Source of the DNA: Microbacterium immunditiarum
GTDB taxonomy: Bacteria > Actinomycetota > Actinomycetes > Actinomycetales > Microbacteriaceae
Length of the DNA stretch: 64,000 nucleotides
NCBI RefSeq assembly: GCF_013409785.1
Contig: NZ_JACCBV010000001.1
Span: 1,116,001-1,180,000 of the forward strand
Direction: 5' to 3'
The notes below the pieces were generated by a model. The model did not search any database. It had not been told where the DNA came from and worked only from the letters and a program-made list of their open reading frames with translations. Shown piece after piece: positions 44,746 to 54,242 of this stretch (position 1 is its first letter; each line of letters begins with the position of its first letter). Made by a program: the position numbers and the translations under genes.

Positions 44746-45389
44746 TGCCGGCCTCGATCCCCCATGCGTTCGCCGCCGAGTCGAACGCCTGGTTCGAGCG
44801 CGCCTTCGCGTCGCGGCGTGTCGTGGTCATCGCGCGGGGCCTCGGCGTCGACGCGACCCTCGCGCTCGCGGAGCGCGCGTGGGACGCCGGCGTCGCGCTC
44901 GTCGAGGTGCCGATCCAGACGGCAGCGGATGTCGCGGCGCTCACCGCCCTCGCCGAGCGGGCGGCCGAGCGTGGACTCGCGGTCGGCGCCGGCACGGTCG
45001 TCGAGGCGGACCAGGTGGCCCTTGCGCGCGACGCCGGAGCGACGTTCACGGTGAGCCCGGGCTGCGATGACGATGTCGTCACGGCGAGCCTTGACGCGGG
45101 GCTCCCGACCCTCCCGGGGGTGGCCACGGCGACCGACGTGCACCGTGCGCGCCGTCACGGGCTGCGGTGGCTGAAGGCCTTCCCCGCGAGCGTGCTCGGA
45201 CCCGAGTGGCCGCGCGCCCTGCACGGGCCGTTCCCCGACGCGCGGTTCGTCGCGACCGGGGGCATCACAGCCGAGAACGCCCTCGCGTTCCTCGAAGGAG
45301 GAGCGCGAGCCGTGGCAGTGGGCTCGGGGCTGGCCGGCGAGCGCGCCCTCGGCGCTCTCGCGGCGCTCGGCGGGGCGGAAGTGCGGTGA
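44745..45389 (+). CDS. KDPG/KDPGal-type 2-keto-3-deoxy sugar acid aldolase
   Basis: A 214-residue class I aldolase of the Eda/DgoA family, which splits 2-keto-3-deoxy-6-phospho-(gluco/galacto)nate to pyruvate and glyceraldehyde 3-phosphate. VEVPIQ, AGTVVEADQ, VSPGCDDDVV and the Schiff-base Lys K144 in LKAFPA are present. ATG overlaps the mannosidase stop by one base (a GTG three bases earlier is possible). With the galactonate-dehydratase-like gene further along it completes a De Ley-Doudoroff-like route, but no kinase is visible in the window. Confidence 0.88.
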   Translation: MPASIPHAFAAESNAWFERAFASRRVVVIARGLGVDATLALAERAWDAGVALVEVPIQTAADVAALTALAERAAERGLAVGAGTVVEADQVALARDAGATFTVSPGCDDDVVTASLDAGLPTLPGVATATDVHRARRHGLRWLKAFPASVLGPEWPRALHGPFPDARFVATGGITAENALAFLEGGARAVAVGSGLAGERALGALAALGGAEVR

Positions 45390-47407
45390 GCGCCGCGAGA
45401 GCGGGCTGGTCGTCGCCGACCCGCATCCGCTTCGGCGGGGACTACAACCCCGAGCAGCACCCGGAGCGCGTGTGGGTGGAAGACGTGCGGCTCATGCGCG
45501 AGGCGCGCGTCGACCTCGTGAACGTCGGCGTGTTCGCGTGGTCGTGGCTCGAGCCCGCGGACGGCGAGTTCGACTTCTCGGGGATGGACCGTGTGCTCGA
45601 CCTCCTGCACGCCGCCGGCATCGGCGTGGGGCTTGGCACCGCGACGGCCTCGCCGCCGCCGTGGCTCACGCACGCGCATCCCGAGATCCTGCCGCGCACT
45701 GCCGATGGCACCGTGCTCGGGCCCGGCAGCCGCCAGCACTACGCGCCCAGTTCGCCGGTGTTCCGCCGGTATGCGGCGAGGCTGACCGGTGCCGTCGCCG
45801 AGCGCTACGCGCGGCATCCCGCCGTCCGCCTGTGGCACGTCGGCAACGAATACGGATGCCACGTTCCCATCGACTGCTCGGATGCCGCCGCATCCGCCTT
45901 TCGCGTGTGGCTCGAGGAGCGATACACGTCGGTCGACGCGCTCAACGAGGCATGGGGCACGATGTTCTGGTCGCACAGATACCGGTCGTTCGATGAGGTG
46001 CAGCCGCCGGCACGGATGCCGCACATCCCGAACCCGGGACACCTCCTCGACTTCCGCCGCTTCAGCTCGGACGCGCTTCTCGAGTGCTTCCTCATGGAGA
46101 AGCGGATCATCCGCGCGGCGGGCGGGGAGCAGCCGGTCACGACGAACCTCATCGGGCCGTTCCCGACGATCGACTTCTGGCGGTGGGCGCCGCACCTCGA
46201 CATCGTCAGCGTCGACTGCTACCCCGATCTCGGGCACCCGGACGGGTTCCGCGAAGCCGCGTTCCACTGCGATCTCGCCCGATCGCTCGCCGGCGACAAG
46301 CCGTGGCTGCGCATGGAGGCCTCGCCCGAGCCGGCCGCCGGGAGGGCGGCCATCGGCCCACGAGATCGCGGTCTCGCGAGCGCGCTCGCGTGGCAGGCCG
46401 TCGGGCGCGGAGCCGACGGGATCCAGTTCTTCCAATGGCGCCAGAGCTCCGCAGGGGCCGAGCGCTTCCATCCGGCGATGGTGCCGCACGCCGGCACCGA
46501 CACGCACACGTGGGCCGAGATGACGCGACTCGGTGCGGAACTGGCGTCGTTCGCGCCCCCCGTGGGGTCGGACGCCGACGGCGCGCGCGTCGCGGTCGTC
46601 CTCGACGTGGAGAACTGGTGGGCGCTCGAGGCGCCCGACCTCCCGGTGCGGGTCGACTTCTCGCACGTCGTGCAGCGCTGGTATCGAGCCCTTCACGCCG
46701 CGCACATCGCGGTCGACCTCGTGCCGTCGACCGCGGACCTCTCGTCGTACCGCCTCGTGATCGCGCCGCAGCTGTTCCTGTTGTCGGACAGCGCCGCCGA
46801 AGGCCTGCGGCGGTTCGCCGAGGCCGGGGGCGTGCTCTTCGTGGGGGCGTACAGCGATGTCGTCGACGAGTCGGGCCGCATCCGCGACGGCGGACACCTC
46901 CGGGGGCTGGGTGAGACGCTCGGCGTCGGTGTCGCCGGCCATTTCGCGCTCGCACTTCGGGATGCGGCTGCTTCCGTCCCCGTCGAGGGATCCGTGGCGT
47001 TCGCGGGCGAGTCCCTCGTCGAGGATGTCCGCCCGATGAGCGGCACCGAAGTCGTGTCGCGGTTCGGGGGCGGGCGATTCGTCGACAGGCCCGCCCTCAC
47101 GCGCGTCGCGGTCGGTGAGGGATCGGCGTGGTACGCGGCCACGATCCCGGATGCCGCGGGCACTGCCACGCTCGTGGCGCGAATGCTCGCCGACGCGCGA
47201 GTCTCGGCCGAGGTGCCCGGGCTCCCGGCATCCGTCGAGTTCATGCGCCGCGGTGAGCTGGTCACCCTCATCGCCCACGGCGAGCAGGTGACCGTCGACC
47301 TGCGCGGCTGGGAGACGCTCGACGGCCGGCGGCTGGCCGATCGTGAGCTCGTAGCGCTCGACGTGCTGCACATGCGCCGCGCGGCGGTCGCCGGGGGAGA
47401 GCGATGA
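45386..47407 (+). CDS. GH42 beta-galactosidase
   Basis: A 673-residue GH42 enzyme without a signal peptide. The N-terminal FGGDYNPEQHPERVW is diagnostic. The acid/base is E155 in GNEYGCH and the nucleophile E311 in RMEASPEP. The TIM barrel is followed by the trimer and small C-terminal domains. It releases terminal beta-galactose from imported oligosaccharides. Start is GTG 45386, overlapping the aldolase stop. Confidence 0.93.
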   Translation: MSAARAGWSSPTRIRFGGDYNPEQHPERVWVEDVRLMREARVDLVNVGVFAWSWLEPADGEFDFSGMDRVLDLLHAAGIGVGLGTATASPPPWLTHAHPEILPRTADGTVLGPGSRQHYAPSSPVFRRYAARLTGAVAERYARHPAVRLWHVGNEYGCHVPIDCSDAAASAFRVWLEERYTSVDALNEAWGTMFWSHRYRSFDEVQPPARMPHIPNPGHLLDFRRFSSDALLECFLMEKRIIRAAGGEQPVTTNLIGPFPTIDFWRWAPHLDIVSVDCYPDLGHPDGFREAAFHCDLARSLAGDKPWLRMEASPEPAAGRAAIGPRDRGLASALAWQAVGRGADGIQFFQWRQSSAGAERFHPAMVPHAGTDTHTWAEMTRLGAELASFAPPVGSDADGARVAVVLDVENWWALEAPDLPVRVDFSHVVQRWYRALHAAHIAVDLVPSTADLSSYRLVIAPQLFLLSDSAAEGLRRFAEAGGVLFVGAYSDVVDESGRIRDGGHLRGLGETLGVGVAGHFALALRDAAASVPVEGSVAFAGESLVEDVRPMSGTEVVSRFGGGRFVDRPALTRVAVGEGSAWYAATIPDAAGTATLVARMLADARVSAEVPGLPASVEFMRRGELVTLIAHGEQVTVDLRGWETLDGRRLADRELVALDVLHMRRAAVAGGER

Positions 47408-48366
47408 CGGATGCCCCACCCGGCCTCGCGCTCGGCACGATGCTCTTCGGCACGAAGACCCCCGAGCCCGTCGCGTTCGCGCTCCTCGACAGGTTCGTCG
47501 AGCGCGGAGGGATGTGGATCGACACGGCCGACTGCTATGCCTTCTGGCTCAGCGAATCGGGTCGCGGCGACGACAGTGAGCGCGTGATCGGGAGATGGCT
47601 GGCCGCTCGGCCGGGCCTCCGGGACTCCGTCCGCATCTCGACGAAGGTGGGTGCCGAGCCGGCCGATGACCGCTCGTGGCGCGGCTGGCCGGGCAACCGC
47701 GAAGGGTTGTCGAAGGTGGCCGTGCTCCGCGCCGTCGAGGCCTCGCTCGCGCGTCTCGGCGTGGACCGCGTGGATCTGCTGTGGCTTCATCAGGAGGACC
47801 GCTCCGTTCCGATCGAGGAGACCGCGGATGCCGCTGACGAGCTCGTCCGCGAGGGCGCCGTCGACCGCATCGGGGCGTCCAACCACCCCGCGTGGCGCGT
47901 CGAGCGGGCTCGTGCACACGCGCTCGCCCGGGGAGCTCGCCCGATCGACGCCGTCCAGCTCGCCGCGACGTACCTGCGGCCTCGGCCCGGAGCGACGATC
48001 CCCGGCAACGACCACCTGTTCGGGCAGTTGAGCGACGAGCAGCTCGACCACGCTCGCGAGACCGGCATGGAGGTGTGGGCGTACACGCCGCTTCTCCGCG
48101 GCGCGTATGACGACCCGGCCCGCGCGATACCCGACGCCTTCCGACACGAAGGGAGCGACCGGCGGCTCGCTGCCCTGAATCGAGTCGCCGCCAGACACCG
48201 CGCGACCGCGGGCCAGATCGTCCTCGCGTGGCTCATGCACAGGGAGCCCGGCATGCGCCCCATCGTCGGCGCCTCGAGCCTTGCGCAGCTCGACCACGCG
48301 CTCGACTCCGCTGACATTCTTCTGTCGGCGGACGACCTCGCCGAACTGGACGGTGTCGACGGGTGA
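47404..48366 (+). CDS. Aldo/keto reductase
   Basis: A 320-residue AKR. The catalytic set is Asp and Tyr in DTADCY, Lys in ISTKVG and His in LLWLHQED; the NADP pocket is near RPIVGASSLAQ. Enzymes of this kind interconvert sugars and alditols or oxidise sugars to lactones, so a hexose dehydrogenase role is possible here. Its ATG overlaps the GH42 stop as ATGA. Confidence 0.88.
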   Translation: MTDAPPGLALGTMLFGTKTPEPVAFALLDRFVERGGMWIDTADCYAFWLSESGRGDDSERVIGRWLAARPGLRDSVRISTKVGAEPADDRSWRGWPGNREGLSKVAVLRAVEASLARLGVDRVDLLWLHQEDRSVPIEETADAADELVREGAVDRIGASNHPAWRVERARAHALARGARPIDAVQLAATYLRPRPGATIPGNDHLFGQLSDEQLDHARETGMEVWAYTPLLRGAYDDPARAIPDAFRHEGSDRRLAALNRVAARHRATAGQIVLAWLMHREPGMRPIVGASSLAQLDHALDSADILLSADDLAELDGVDG

Positions 48367-49751
48367 GCCGCACGCGCGGCCCGTTGCGCCGCTGCCGTGA
48401 CAATCCGCGCTACTTCGAAGACGCGGACGGGCGGTTCGTTTGGCTCACGGGATCGCACACGTGGGCGAATCTCGCGACCGACCAGGGCAACGCCGCCTTC
48501 GACTTCACGTCGTACGTGCGCTGGGCGGCGCGCCTCGGGCACACGATGATCCGCGGCTGGAACTGGGATCTTCCGCACTCGCGGCAGGGGTGGAACGGCG
48601 GCCCGTTCGACTTCGCGCCCTCGCCGTTCGCTCGAGCCGGGCCCGGCTTGGCGACCGACGGTCGCCCGAGGTTCGACCTGACGCGCCCCGAGCCGGCGTT
48701 CTTCGACCGGCTGCGTGACCGCGTTCTCGAGGCGGGTGAGAGCGGGCTCTATGTGTCGATCATGCTGTTCCAGGGCTTCGCGTGGCAGTTCAACCGGGCG
48801 GATGACGACGGCATGCCGTACGACGGCCGCAACAACGTCAACGGCGTGGACGCCGGACGGGCCGGTGCCGCCGCGACCCTCGGAGACCCCGCAGTTCTCG
48901 CGGCGCAGGAGCGCTATGTGCGGTGGGTCGTCGACGCGGTCGGCGATCTCGACAACGTCCTGTACGAGATCGCCAACGAAGCCGCGCCCTCGTCGACGAC
49001 GTGGCAGCATCACCTGATCGGGGTGCTCCGCACCGAGCAGGAGCGTCGGGGGATGCGGCATCCGATCGGCATGACGCACCAGTTCGACGGTGGGTCGCTC
49101 GACGCCCTGCGAACCAGCGGCGCGGATTGGATCTCGCCGGACTGCGACGAGCCGACACGCAGGGCGCCGCCGCCCGCCGAGGGGGAGCAGGTGGTCGTGT
49201 ACGACTCCGACCACGGATACGACTGGCGGACGCTGCGCTCGCAGCCTGCTTCCGAGCAGCGCGCGTGGGTATGGCGCTGCCTCTTGCGGGGAGCGGGCGG
49301 GGTGCTCTTCATGGATCCGTTCCTGGCTCGGATCGAGATCGACGGCGTCGTGCGCAACGCGCCGAGGGGACGGAACCCCGGCGACCCGGCCTTCGGCGTC
49401 GCGCTCGACCCGTTCTGGAACCCGCTGCGCGAGGCACTCGGCCACGCGCGCCGCTTCGCCGACGCGCTCGACCTCCGCACGATGTTGCCGCGGCCCGGGC
49501 TCGCCGACGGCGGGTGGTGCCTCGCGGACCCGGGGCGGTCGTACGCGGTCTTCGTCCCGACCGGCGCGGCGGCGCGGATCCGCCTCGAGCCCGGCGTCTA
49601 CGACGTGCGCCGGTTCGATCCGGCGACCGGCTCGTGGCACTCGGTAGAAGAGGTCACCGGTGTTGGCACCGCGATGTGGCTCGAACGCCGCATCGCTGGA
49701 GACGCCGCCTTCGTCGTGACCCGACGCGGAGTCAGCACACCTCGATGGTGA
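48363..49751 (+). CDS. TIM-barrel glycoside-hydrolase-like protein (GH5/GH140-like)
   Basis: A 462-residue protein with no signal peptide. NPRYFEDADGRFVWLTGSHT at the N-terminus is typical of the DUF4038/apiosidase-like and GH5-like barrel families. A probable acid/base Glu is in VLYEIANEA, and the C-terminal beta domain includes YAVFVPTGAAARIRLEPG. The substrate is unknown. GTG start overlaps the reductase stop. It overlaps the convergent GH3 gene by 20 bp. Confidence 0.75.
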   Translation: MSRTRGPLRRCRDNPRYFEDADGRFVWLTGSHTWANLATDQGNAAFDFTSYVRWAARLGHTMIRGWNWDLPHSRQGWNGGPFDFAPSPFARAGPGLATDGRPRFDLTRPEPAFFDRLRDRVLEAGESGLYVSIMLFQGFAWQFNRADDDGMPYDGRNNVNGVDAGRAGAAATLGDPAVLAAQERYVRWVVDAVGDLDNVLYEIANEAAPSSTTWQHHLIGVLRTEQERRGMRHPIGMTHQFDGGSLDALRTSGADWISPDCDEPTRRAPPPAEGEQVVVYDSDHGYDWRTLRSQPASEQRAWVWRCLLRGAGGVLFMDPFLARIEIDGVVRNAPRGRNPGDPAFGVALDPFWNPLREALGHARRFADALDLRTMLPRPGLADGGWCLADPGRSYAVFVPTGAAARIRLEPGVYDVRRFDPATGSWHSVEEVTGVGTAMWLERRIAGDAAFVVTRRGVSTPRW

Positions 49752-51963
49752 TGGCGTCGACGGGCTCTCCGGCCCCCGTGGTCGAGAACCACAGATCGAG
49801 CAGGCCCGAGGCCCCCTCTTCGAATCCCGTGCGCGCATCACGATCGATCGTCATCTCGGCCCGACGGGTCGAACCCGGCTCGATCCGCTCATGTGCGAAA
49901 CCGACGAGGACTGCGCGCCTGGGGAGGATCCCCGGAACGCGGGCGCGGGCGTAGAGCTGCACGAGGACGTCGGCCGCACGCGCGCCGTCGTTGCGCACCC
50001 TCACGGACACGACCGTGCCGGGGAGCTCACGCCACGCCACCCGCAGAGGACCGCGTGGGTCGGACAGGCGGATTCGGTCGTCGCGCGCGCCCGCCCCGAA
50101 GCTCACCACCGCGGCCGCGTCACCGTCGACGTAGCGGAGCGTCGTCTCGAGGCGCTCGTTGTATGTCACAGGGAGGCTGCCGCTCGAGCGCGGCAGCGAC
50201 ACGGGAAGGCGACCCGTCCAGTCGCGCTGTGAGAACAGCGCTCCGGCGACGGCCTGGCCGCCCTGTGGTCCGGGATACCACGCGTAGATCGTCGCGTCGC
50301 ACCGGTCGAGCACCTCCTCGACGCCGAGCGGGCGGCCCGACACGATGACGGCGACGGTCGGCACGCCCGCGCCGGTGACCGCCTCGACGAGGTCGCGCTG
50401 CGCGCGGGGAAGGCGCACTTCGGCGACGTCGAACCCCTCTCCGGTCGTCGCGCCGGGCGGACGGCCGCCGAGTGCCGCCGCGCCGTTCGCCTGGAAGTCG
50501 TCGTCGTAGGAGCGGCCGCTGCTGGAGCCGAGCACCAGGACGACGGCATCCGACTCGCGTGCAACGGCGGCGGCGCGCTCCAGACCGCCGTCGATCGGCT
50601 CGGTCAGGGCGCACCCCGCCTCGAACGGGGGATCGATGCCGCCGATGCGGCCGATGGCTTCGCGGATGCTCGACGCGACGCCCGGTGGGAGCGGCGGGAC
50701 GTAGTCGCCGAGCAGCGCCTCGACGTCGTCCGCGTTCGGGCCGACGATCGCGACGCGCGCCTCCCGCGGGAGGGGGAGCACGCCGCGCTCGTCGCGCAGG
50801 AGCACCAGGGAGGCCGAGGCGATCGCCTCGGCGATGTCGGGCGTCGGTGAAGGGAACGCGACGCGCGGCGGATCCCCGTCGAGGAGCCCGAGTCGCACCT
50901 TGAGCTCGAGCACGCGCGCGCACGCCACGTCGACGTCGGCTTCGGTGAGGAGTCCGCGCTCGACGGCGAGCTCGAGCTCGGTGAACGAGAGGTCGCACAT
51001 GCTGAGGTCCACACCGGCGCGCAGCGCGACGGCACCCGCGTGCGCGGCATCCGTCGTCGCCCTCATGAGCCGGTCGACGGCGAACATGTCGGCCATCACG
51101 ATGCCCTCGAACCCCCAGTCGTCGCGCAGCGTGTCGGTGAGCAGGGTCCGGTCGGCGACGCACGGGACGCCGTCGATGTCGTTGTAGGCCGCCATGACGC
51201 CGACGGCGCCCTCGTCGATGCCGGCGCGCGCCGCGGGGAAGTGGATCTCGGCAAGCTCGCGCGGACCGAGCGGCGCCCCGGAGCTGTTGCGCCCGCCGAT
51301 GCCCGCGCCTTGCCCCGCGAAGTGCTTGAGCACGGCGCCGATGCCCGCCTGACGCTGCAGGCCGCGGACGAGCGCCCGCGTGAAATGCGCGGCGAGGAGC
51401 GGATCCTCGCCGAAGGTCTCTTCGGCGCGCCCCCACCGCGGGTCGCGGAGGATGTCGAGTCCCGAGACGAGCGCGAGGTGCGCGCCTCGTGCGGCGAGCT
51501 CCGCGCCGACGTGCGCCGCCGCCTCTTCGAGCAGCTCCGGCCGCCACGTCGCCGCGGCGGCGAGGTTGACCGGCAGCAGCTGCGACCCGAGGGCCTGGTG
51601 CCCGTGCGGCGCCTCCTCGACGAACAGCGCGGGGATGCCCCACCGGGACGCGGCGCGCACGCGCTGCTGGATCGCGGCGGCCACGTCCGCCGACCGCGCC
51701 GGATCCGCGCCGGTCTCCCAGTCCCGCCCGGACCATGCGTCGGCGCGGAGCATGCCGTACAGGGCGCCGAGCCCGCCCCAACGGGCCAGCTCGTCGTCGA
51801 GCTCGCTCGTGAGCGAGATGCCTTCGCCGTCGCGGCGCCATGCGCGCCAGCCGAGCAGGCGCTGATTGAGCTGCCCGATCTTCTCGCGCAGCGACATGCG
51901 ACGCAGCAGGTCGTCCACGCGCTCACGCGGAGTGAGCGTCGGGTCGCGGAACGGCTCGTACAT
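49732..51963 (-). CDS. GH3 beta-glycosidase
   Basis: A 743-residue cytoplasmic GH3 enzyme, likely a beta-glucosidase or beta-xylosidase type exo-enzyme. The N-terminal barrel contains ALFVEEAPHGHQALG, DPRWGRAEETFGEDP and KHFAGQGAG; the nucleophile is D292 in VMADMFAV. The second domain and a fibronectin III-like end are present. ATG 51963 follows CCGGAGG. It is divergent from the DUF4038 gene across a LacI operator, so both are probably repressed together. Confidence 0.92.
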   Translation of the reverse strand: MYEPFRDPTLTPRERVDDLLRRMSLREKIGQLNQRLLGWRAWRRDGEGISLTSELDDELARWGGLGALYGMLRADAWSGRDWETGADPARSADVAAAIQQRVRAASRWGIPALFVEEAPHGHQALGSQLLPVNLAAAATWRPELLEEAAAHVGAELAARGAHLALVSGLDILRDPRWGRAEETFGEDPLLAAHFTRALVRGLQRQAGIGAVLKHFAGQGAGIGGRNSSGAPLGPRELAEIHFPAARAGIDEGAVGVMAAYNDIDGVPCVADRTLLTDTLRDDWGFEGIVMADMFAVDRLMRATTDAAHAGAVALRAGVDLSMCDLSFTELELAVERGLLTEADVDVACARVLELKVRLGLLDGDPPRVAFPSPTPDIAEAIASASLVLLRDERGVLPLPREARVAIVGPNADDVEALLGDYVPPLPPGVASSIREAIGRIGGIDPPFEAGCALTEPIDGGLERAAAVARESDAVVLVLGSSSGRSYDDDFQANGAAALGGRPPGATTGEGFDVAEVRLPRAQRDLVEAVTGAGVPTVAVIVSGRPLGVEEVLDRCDATIYAWYPGPQGGQAVAGALFSQRDWTGRLPVSLPRSSGSLPVTYNERLETTLRYVDGDAAAVVSFGAGARDDRIRLSDPRGPLRVAWRELPGTVVSVRVRNDGARAADVLVQLYARARVPGILPRRAVLVGFAHERIEPGSTRRAEMTIDRDARTGFEEGASGLLDLWFSTTGAGEPVDAITIEVC

Positions 51964-52011
51964 CGTCAAGTCCTCCGGGGGTGGTGGCGCCTTCGACGGC
52001 GAAGGCACGAC

Positions 52012-52033
52012 TACACTAGTTTGAACCGGTTCA
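52012..52033 (+). promoter_or_regulatory. LacI operator 4 with -10 box
   Basis: A TACACT -10 box (52012-52017) is followed by TGAACCGGTTCA (52022-52033, extended to the 14-bp palindrome 52021-52034) between the divergent GH3 and DUF4038 genes. Confidence 0.85.
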
Positions 52034-52052
52034 AGATGCCAACGGAGGCACC

Positions 52053-53372
52053 ATGTCGCACAGCCACACACCGCCCGGATCGCCCCTCGGGGGCGGCCTG
52101 CGAGTCGGCGGGTCCGGCCGGCATCTCGTCGACCGCGAGGGTCTGTTCGTCCCGCTCATCATCGACACGGCGTGGAGTGCGTTCTCCGACACGACCGAAG
52201 ACGAGTGGCGCGTCTACCTCGCGACGCGCCGCAGGCAGGGATTCACGGCGGTGCTCGTGGCGACCACGCCGATCCTGCACGACCGGATGACCCGGCCCGA
52301 CTCCCTGGAGTCGTACGAGCGCCGCGCGGACGGGTTCCCCGACTTCGACCGGCCGCGCGCCGAGTTCTGGCAGCGCGCGCGCGACTTCACGCGGATCGCC
52401 CACGGGGAGTTCGGGATCACGCTGCTCGTCACGGTGCTGTGGAACAACTATCTTCCGGGCACGTGGGGTGCGGCGGCGACACCCGGGGTCGTCATGCCGG
52501 ACGGCGTGCGGCGCGACTTCGTCCGCGCGGTGGCGGACGCCCTGGCCGACCTCGAGCCGGCATTCGTCGTGGGCGGCGACGACCACTATGACGTGCCCGA
52601 CGCCAACGCGGGCTATCTCGAGGCGATCGAACTCCTGCGCGAGCGCGCGCCGTCGAGCCTGCTGACCACGCACACCGCGCCGCGCGCCGTGCTGCCGGCG
52701 CAGATCGCCGAGCGCCTCGACTTCTTCCTGCACCAGTCGGGGCACAACGTCGAGAACGTCGACCTGACGTGGCAGCAGCCCGCGCAGTACCTCGCGCTCA
52801 GCCCGCGCAAGCCCCTCGTCAACTCCGAGCCGCCCTACGAGCTGCACGGAAAGGTCGGCGGACGAGCCCGTCGGTCCCGCGCCGAGGTGCGGGCTGCGAG
52901 CTGGGCGAGCGTCCTCTCCGGCTCGAGCGCCGGCATCGGCTACGGAGCGCACGGCGTCTGGATGTGGGCGACGACGCATGGGAGCTTCGAGGCGGGCGAC
53001 TCGTCGCTCGACCCCTTCCTGTGGGCCGACGCGCTCCGGCTTCCCGGCGCGCTCGACATCTCGCTCCTCGCGCGACTCTTCCGAGACCACCGGCTCGACC
53101 GCCTCGATCCGGCGCAGGAGCTGCTCGGGCCCGGGCTCGATCCCGTTCTCCGAGCCGCGGCCGATCCACAGCGCGACATCGTCGCGGTGCATCTGCCCTA
53201 CGCTTCCGCCGTGACCATCGACCACGACCTGTCCGGCCATGACATCCGGATGTGGGATCTGCACGAGCGCACCCCGATCGTGCCCGTCGTCCGACACTCG
53301 TCGGGCCGCACGATCATCGAGCAGGCGTTCGGCGAGGCGGACCAGCTGATCATCGCGGAACACGGCCGATGA
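52053..53372 (+). CDS. DUF4038 / apiosidase-like TIM-barrel protein
   Basis: A 439-residue protein resembling the DUF4038 family (GH140 apiosidase and relatives): GRHLVDREGLFVPLIIDTAW, then QGFTAVLVATTPIL and FVVGGDDHYDVPD. A second barrel of this broad type lies at 48363. No signal peptide is visible. GGAGG precedes the ATG, and a LacI operator covers the promoter. It starts a three-gene unit with the SDR and the enolase-superfamily gene. Confidence 0.8.
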   Translation: MSHSHTPPGSPLGGGLRVGGSGRHLVDREGLFVPLIIDTAWSAFSDTTEDEWRVYLATRRRQGFTAVLVATTPILHDRMTRPDSLESYERRADGFPDFDRPRAEFWQRARDFTRIAHGEFGITLLVTVLWNNYLPGTWGAAATPGVVMPDGVRRDFVRAVADALADLEPAFVVGGDDHYDVPDANAGYLEAIELLRERAPSSLLTTHTAPRAVLPAQIAERLDFFLHQSGHNVENVDLTWQQPAQYLALSPRKPLVNSEPPYELHGKVGGRARRSRAEVRAASWASVLSGSSAGIGYGAHGVWMWATTHGSFEAGDSSLDPFLWADALRLPGALDISLLARLFRDHRLDRLDPAQELLGPGLDPVLRAAADPQRDIVAVHLPYASAVTIDHDLSGHDIRMWDLHERTPIVPVVRHSSGRTIIEQAFGEADQLIIAEHGR

Positions 53373-54241
53373 ATGCGGATGTCCTGCCCCGCGTCCTGGT
53401 GACGGGAGCCGAAGGTCTTGTCGGCACGGCCGTCGTCACCGCCCTCGTGTCGCACGGCCACCCCGTGACGACGCTCTCCAGGCCGGACGCAGCCGCCCAC
53501 GACGACGTGCGCGTCGTTCGCGGCGACGCGACCGACCCCGATGCCGTCCGGGAGGCGGTCGACGGATGCGACGCCGTCGTGCACCTCGCCGCGTACCCGA
53601 ACCCGTGGGATCACCCGGCGGCCGAAGTGTTCGGCAACAACACGCTCGCGACCTTCGCGACCCTGTGGACCGCCGCGGAGGCCGGCGTCCGCCGGTTCGC
53701 CGTGGCGGGCAGCGTGAACGCGACCGGTCTGCTCATGCACCCTCGCAAGCCGCTCCCCGAACGCCTGCCGATCGACGAGCGCACGCCGGCGCGCATCGCC
53801 GACCCGTACTCGCTGTCCAAGCGCGTCGACGAGGAGACGCTGCGTGCCGTGTGCGAGCGGTTCGACGCATCCGGTGTCATCTTCCGGCTTCCGCTGGTTG
53901 TCCCGCCCGACCGGGCGGAGGGACTGCGCGCGTGGGTCGCGGAGCGCGTGGCCGACGGCCCCGCCGAGGGCTGGGGGTGGATCGACTCGCGGGACGCGGC
54001 AGAGGCCTTCCGGCTCGCGATCACCGTCCCGGTCGAGGGAGCGCACGTGGTCCAGCTCGCGGCCCTCACGACGATGCACGACGAGCCGACCGAGGAGCTC
54101 ATCGTCCGGCACGCACCGGGCGTCGAGCGCGCGCGAGAGTTCGCCGGCACGGATGCTGCGGTGGATGTGCGTCGCGCCCGCGAGCTCCTCGGCTTCGTGC
54201 CGCGGTTCGATCGCCCGGGCATCGTCGAGGAGGAGGACTGA
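53369..54241 (+). CDS. NAD-dependent epimerase/dehydratase-type SDR (uronate-dehydrogenase-like)
   Basis: A 290-residue extended SDR. The nucleotide motif is VTGAEGLVG (GxxGxxG), and the catalytic Tyr/Lys are in DPYSLSK. The size and the sugar-acid setting resemble uronate dehydrogenase or a hexose dehydrogenase, oxidising a sugar to its lactone before the dehydratase next door. ATGA overlap with the DUF4038 gene. Confidence 0.82.
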   Translation: MNADVLPRVLVTGAEGLVGTAVVTALVSHGHPVTTLSRPDAAAHDDVRVVRGDATDPDAVREAVDGCDAVVHLAAYPNPWDHPAAEVFGNNTLATFATLWTAAEAGVRRFAVAGSVNATGLLMHPRKPLPERLPIDERTPARIADPYSLSKRVDEETLRAVCERFDASGVIFRLPLVVPPDRAEGLRAWVAERVADGPAEGWGWIDSRDAAEAFRLAITVPVEGAHVVQLAALTTMHDEPTEELIVRHAPGVERAREFAGTDAAVDVRRARELLGFVPRFDRPGIVEEED

Positions 54242-54242
54242 C

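Noticed and set aside
45155..47419. 754-codon minus-strand frame opposite GH42
   Set aside because: The plus strand carries all GH42 catalytic motifs; the antisense frame has none.
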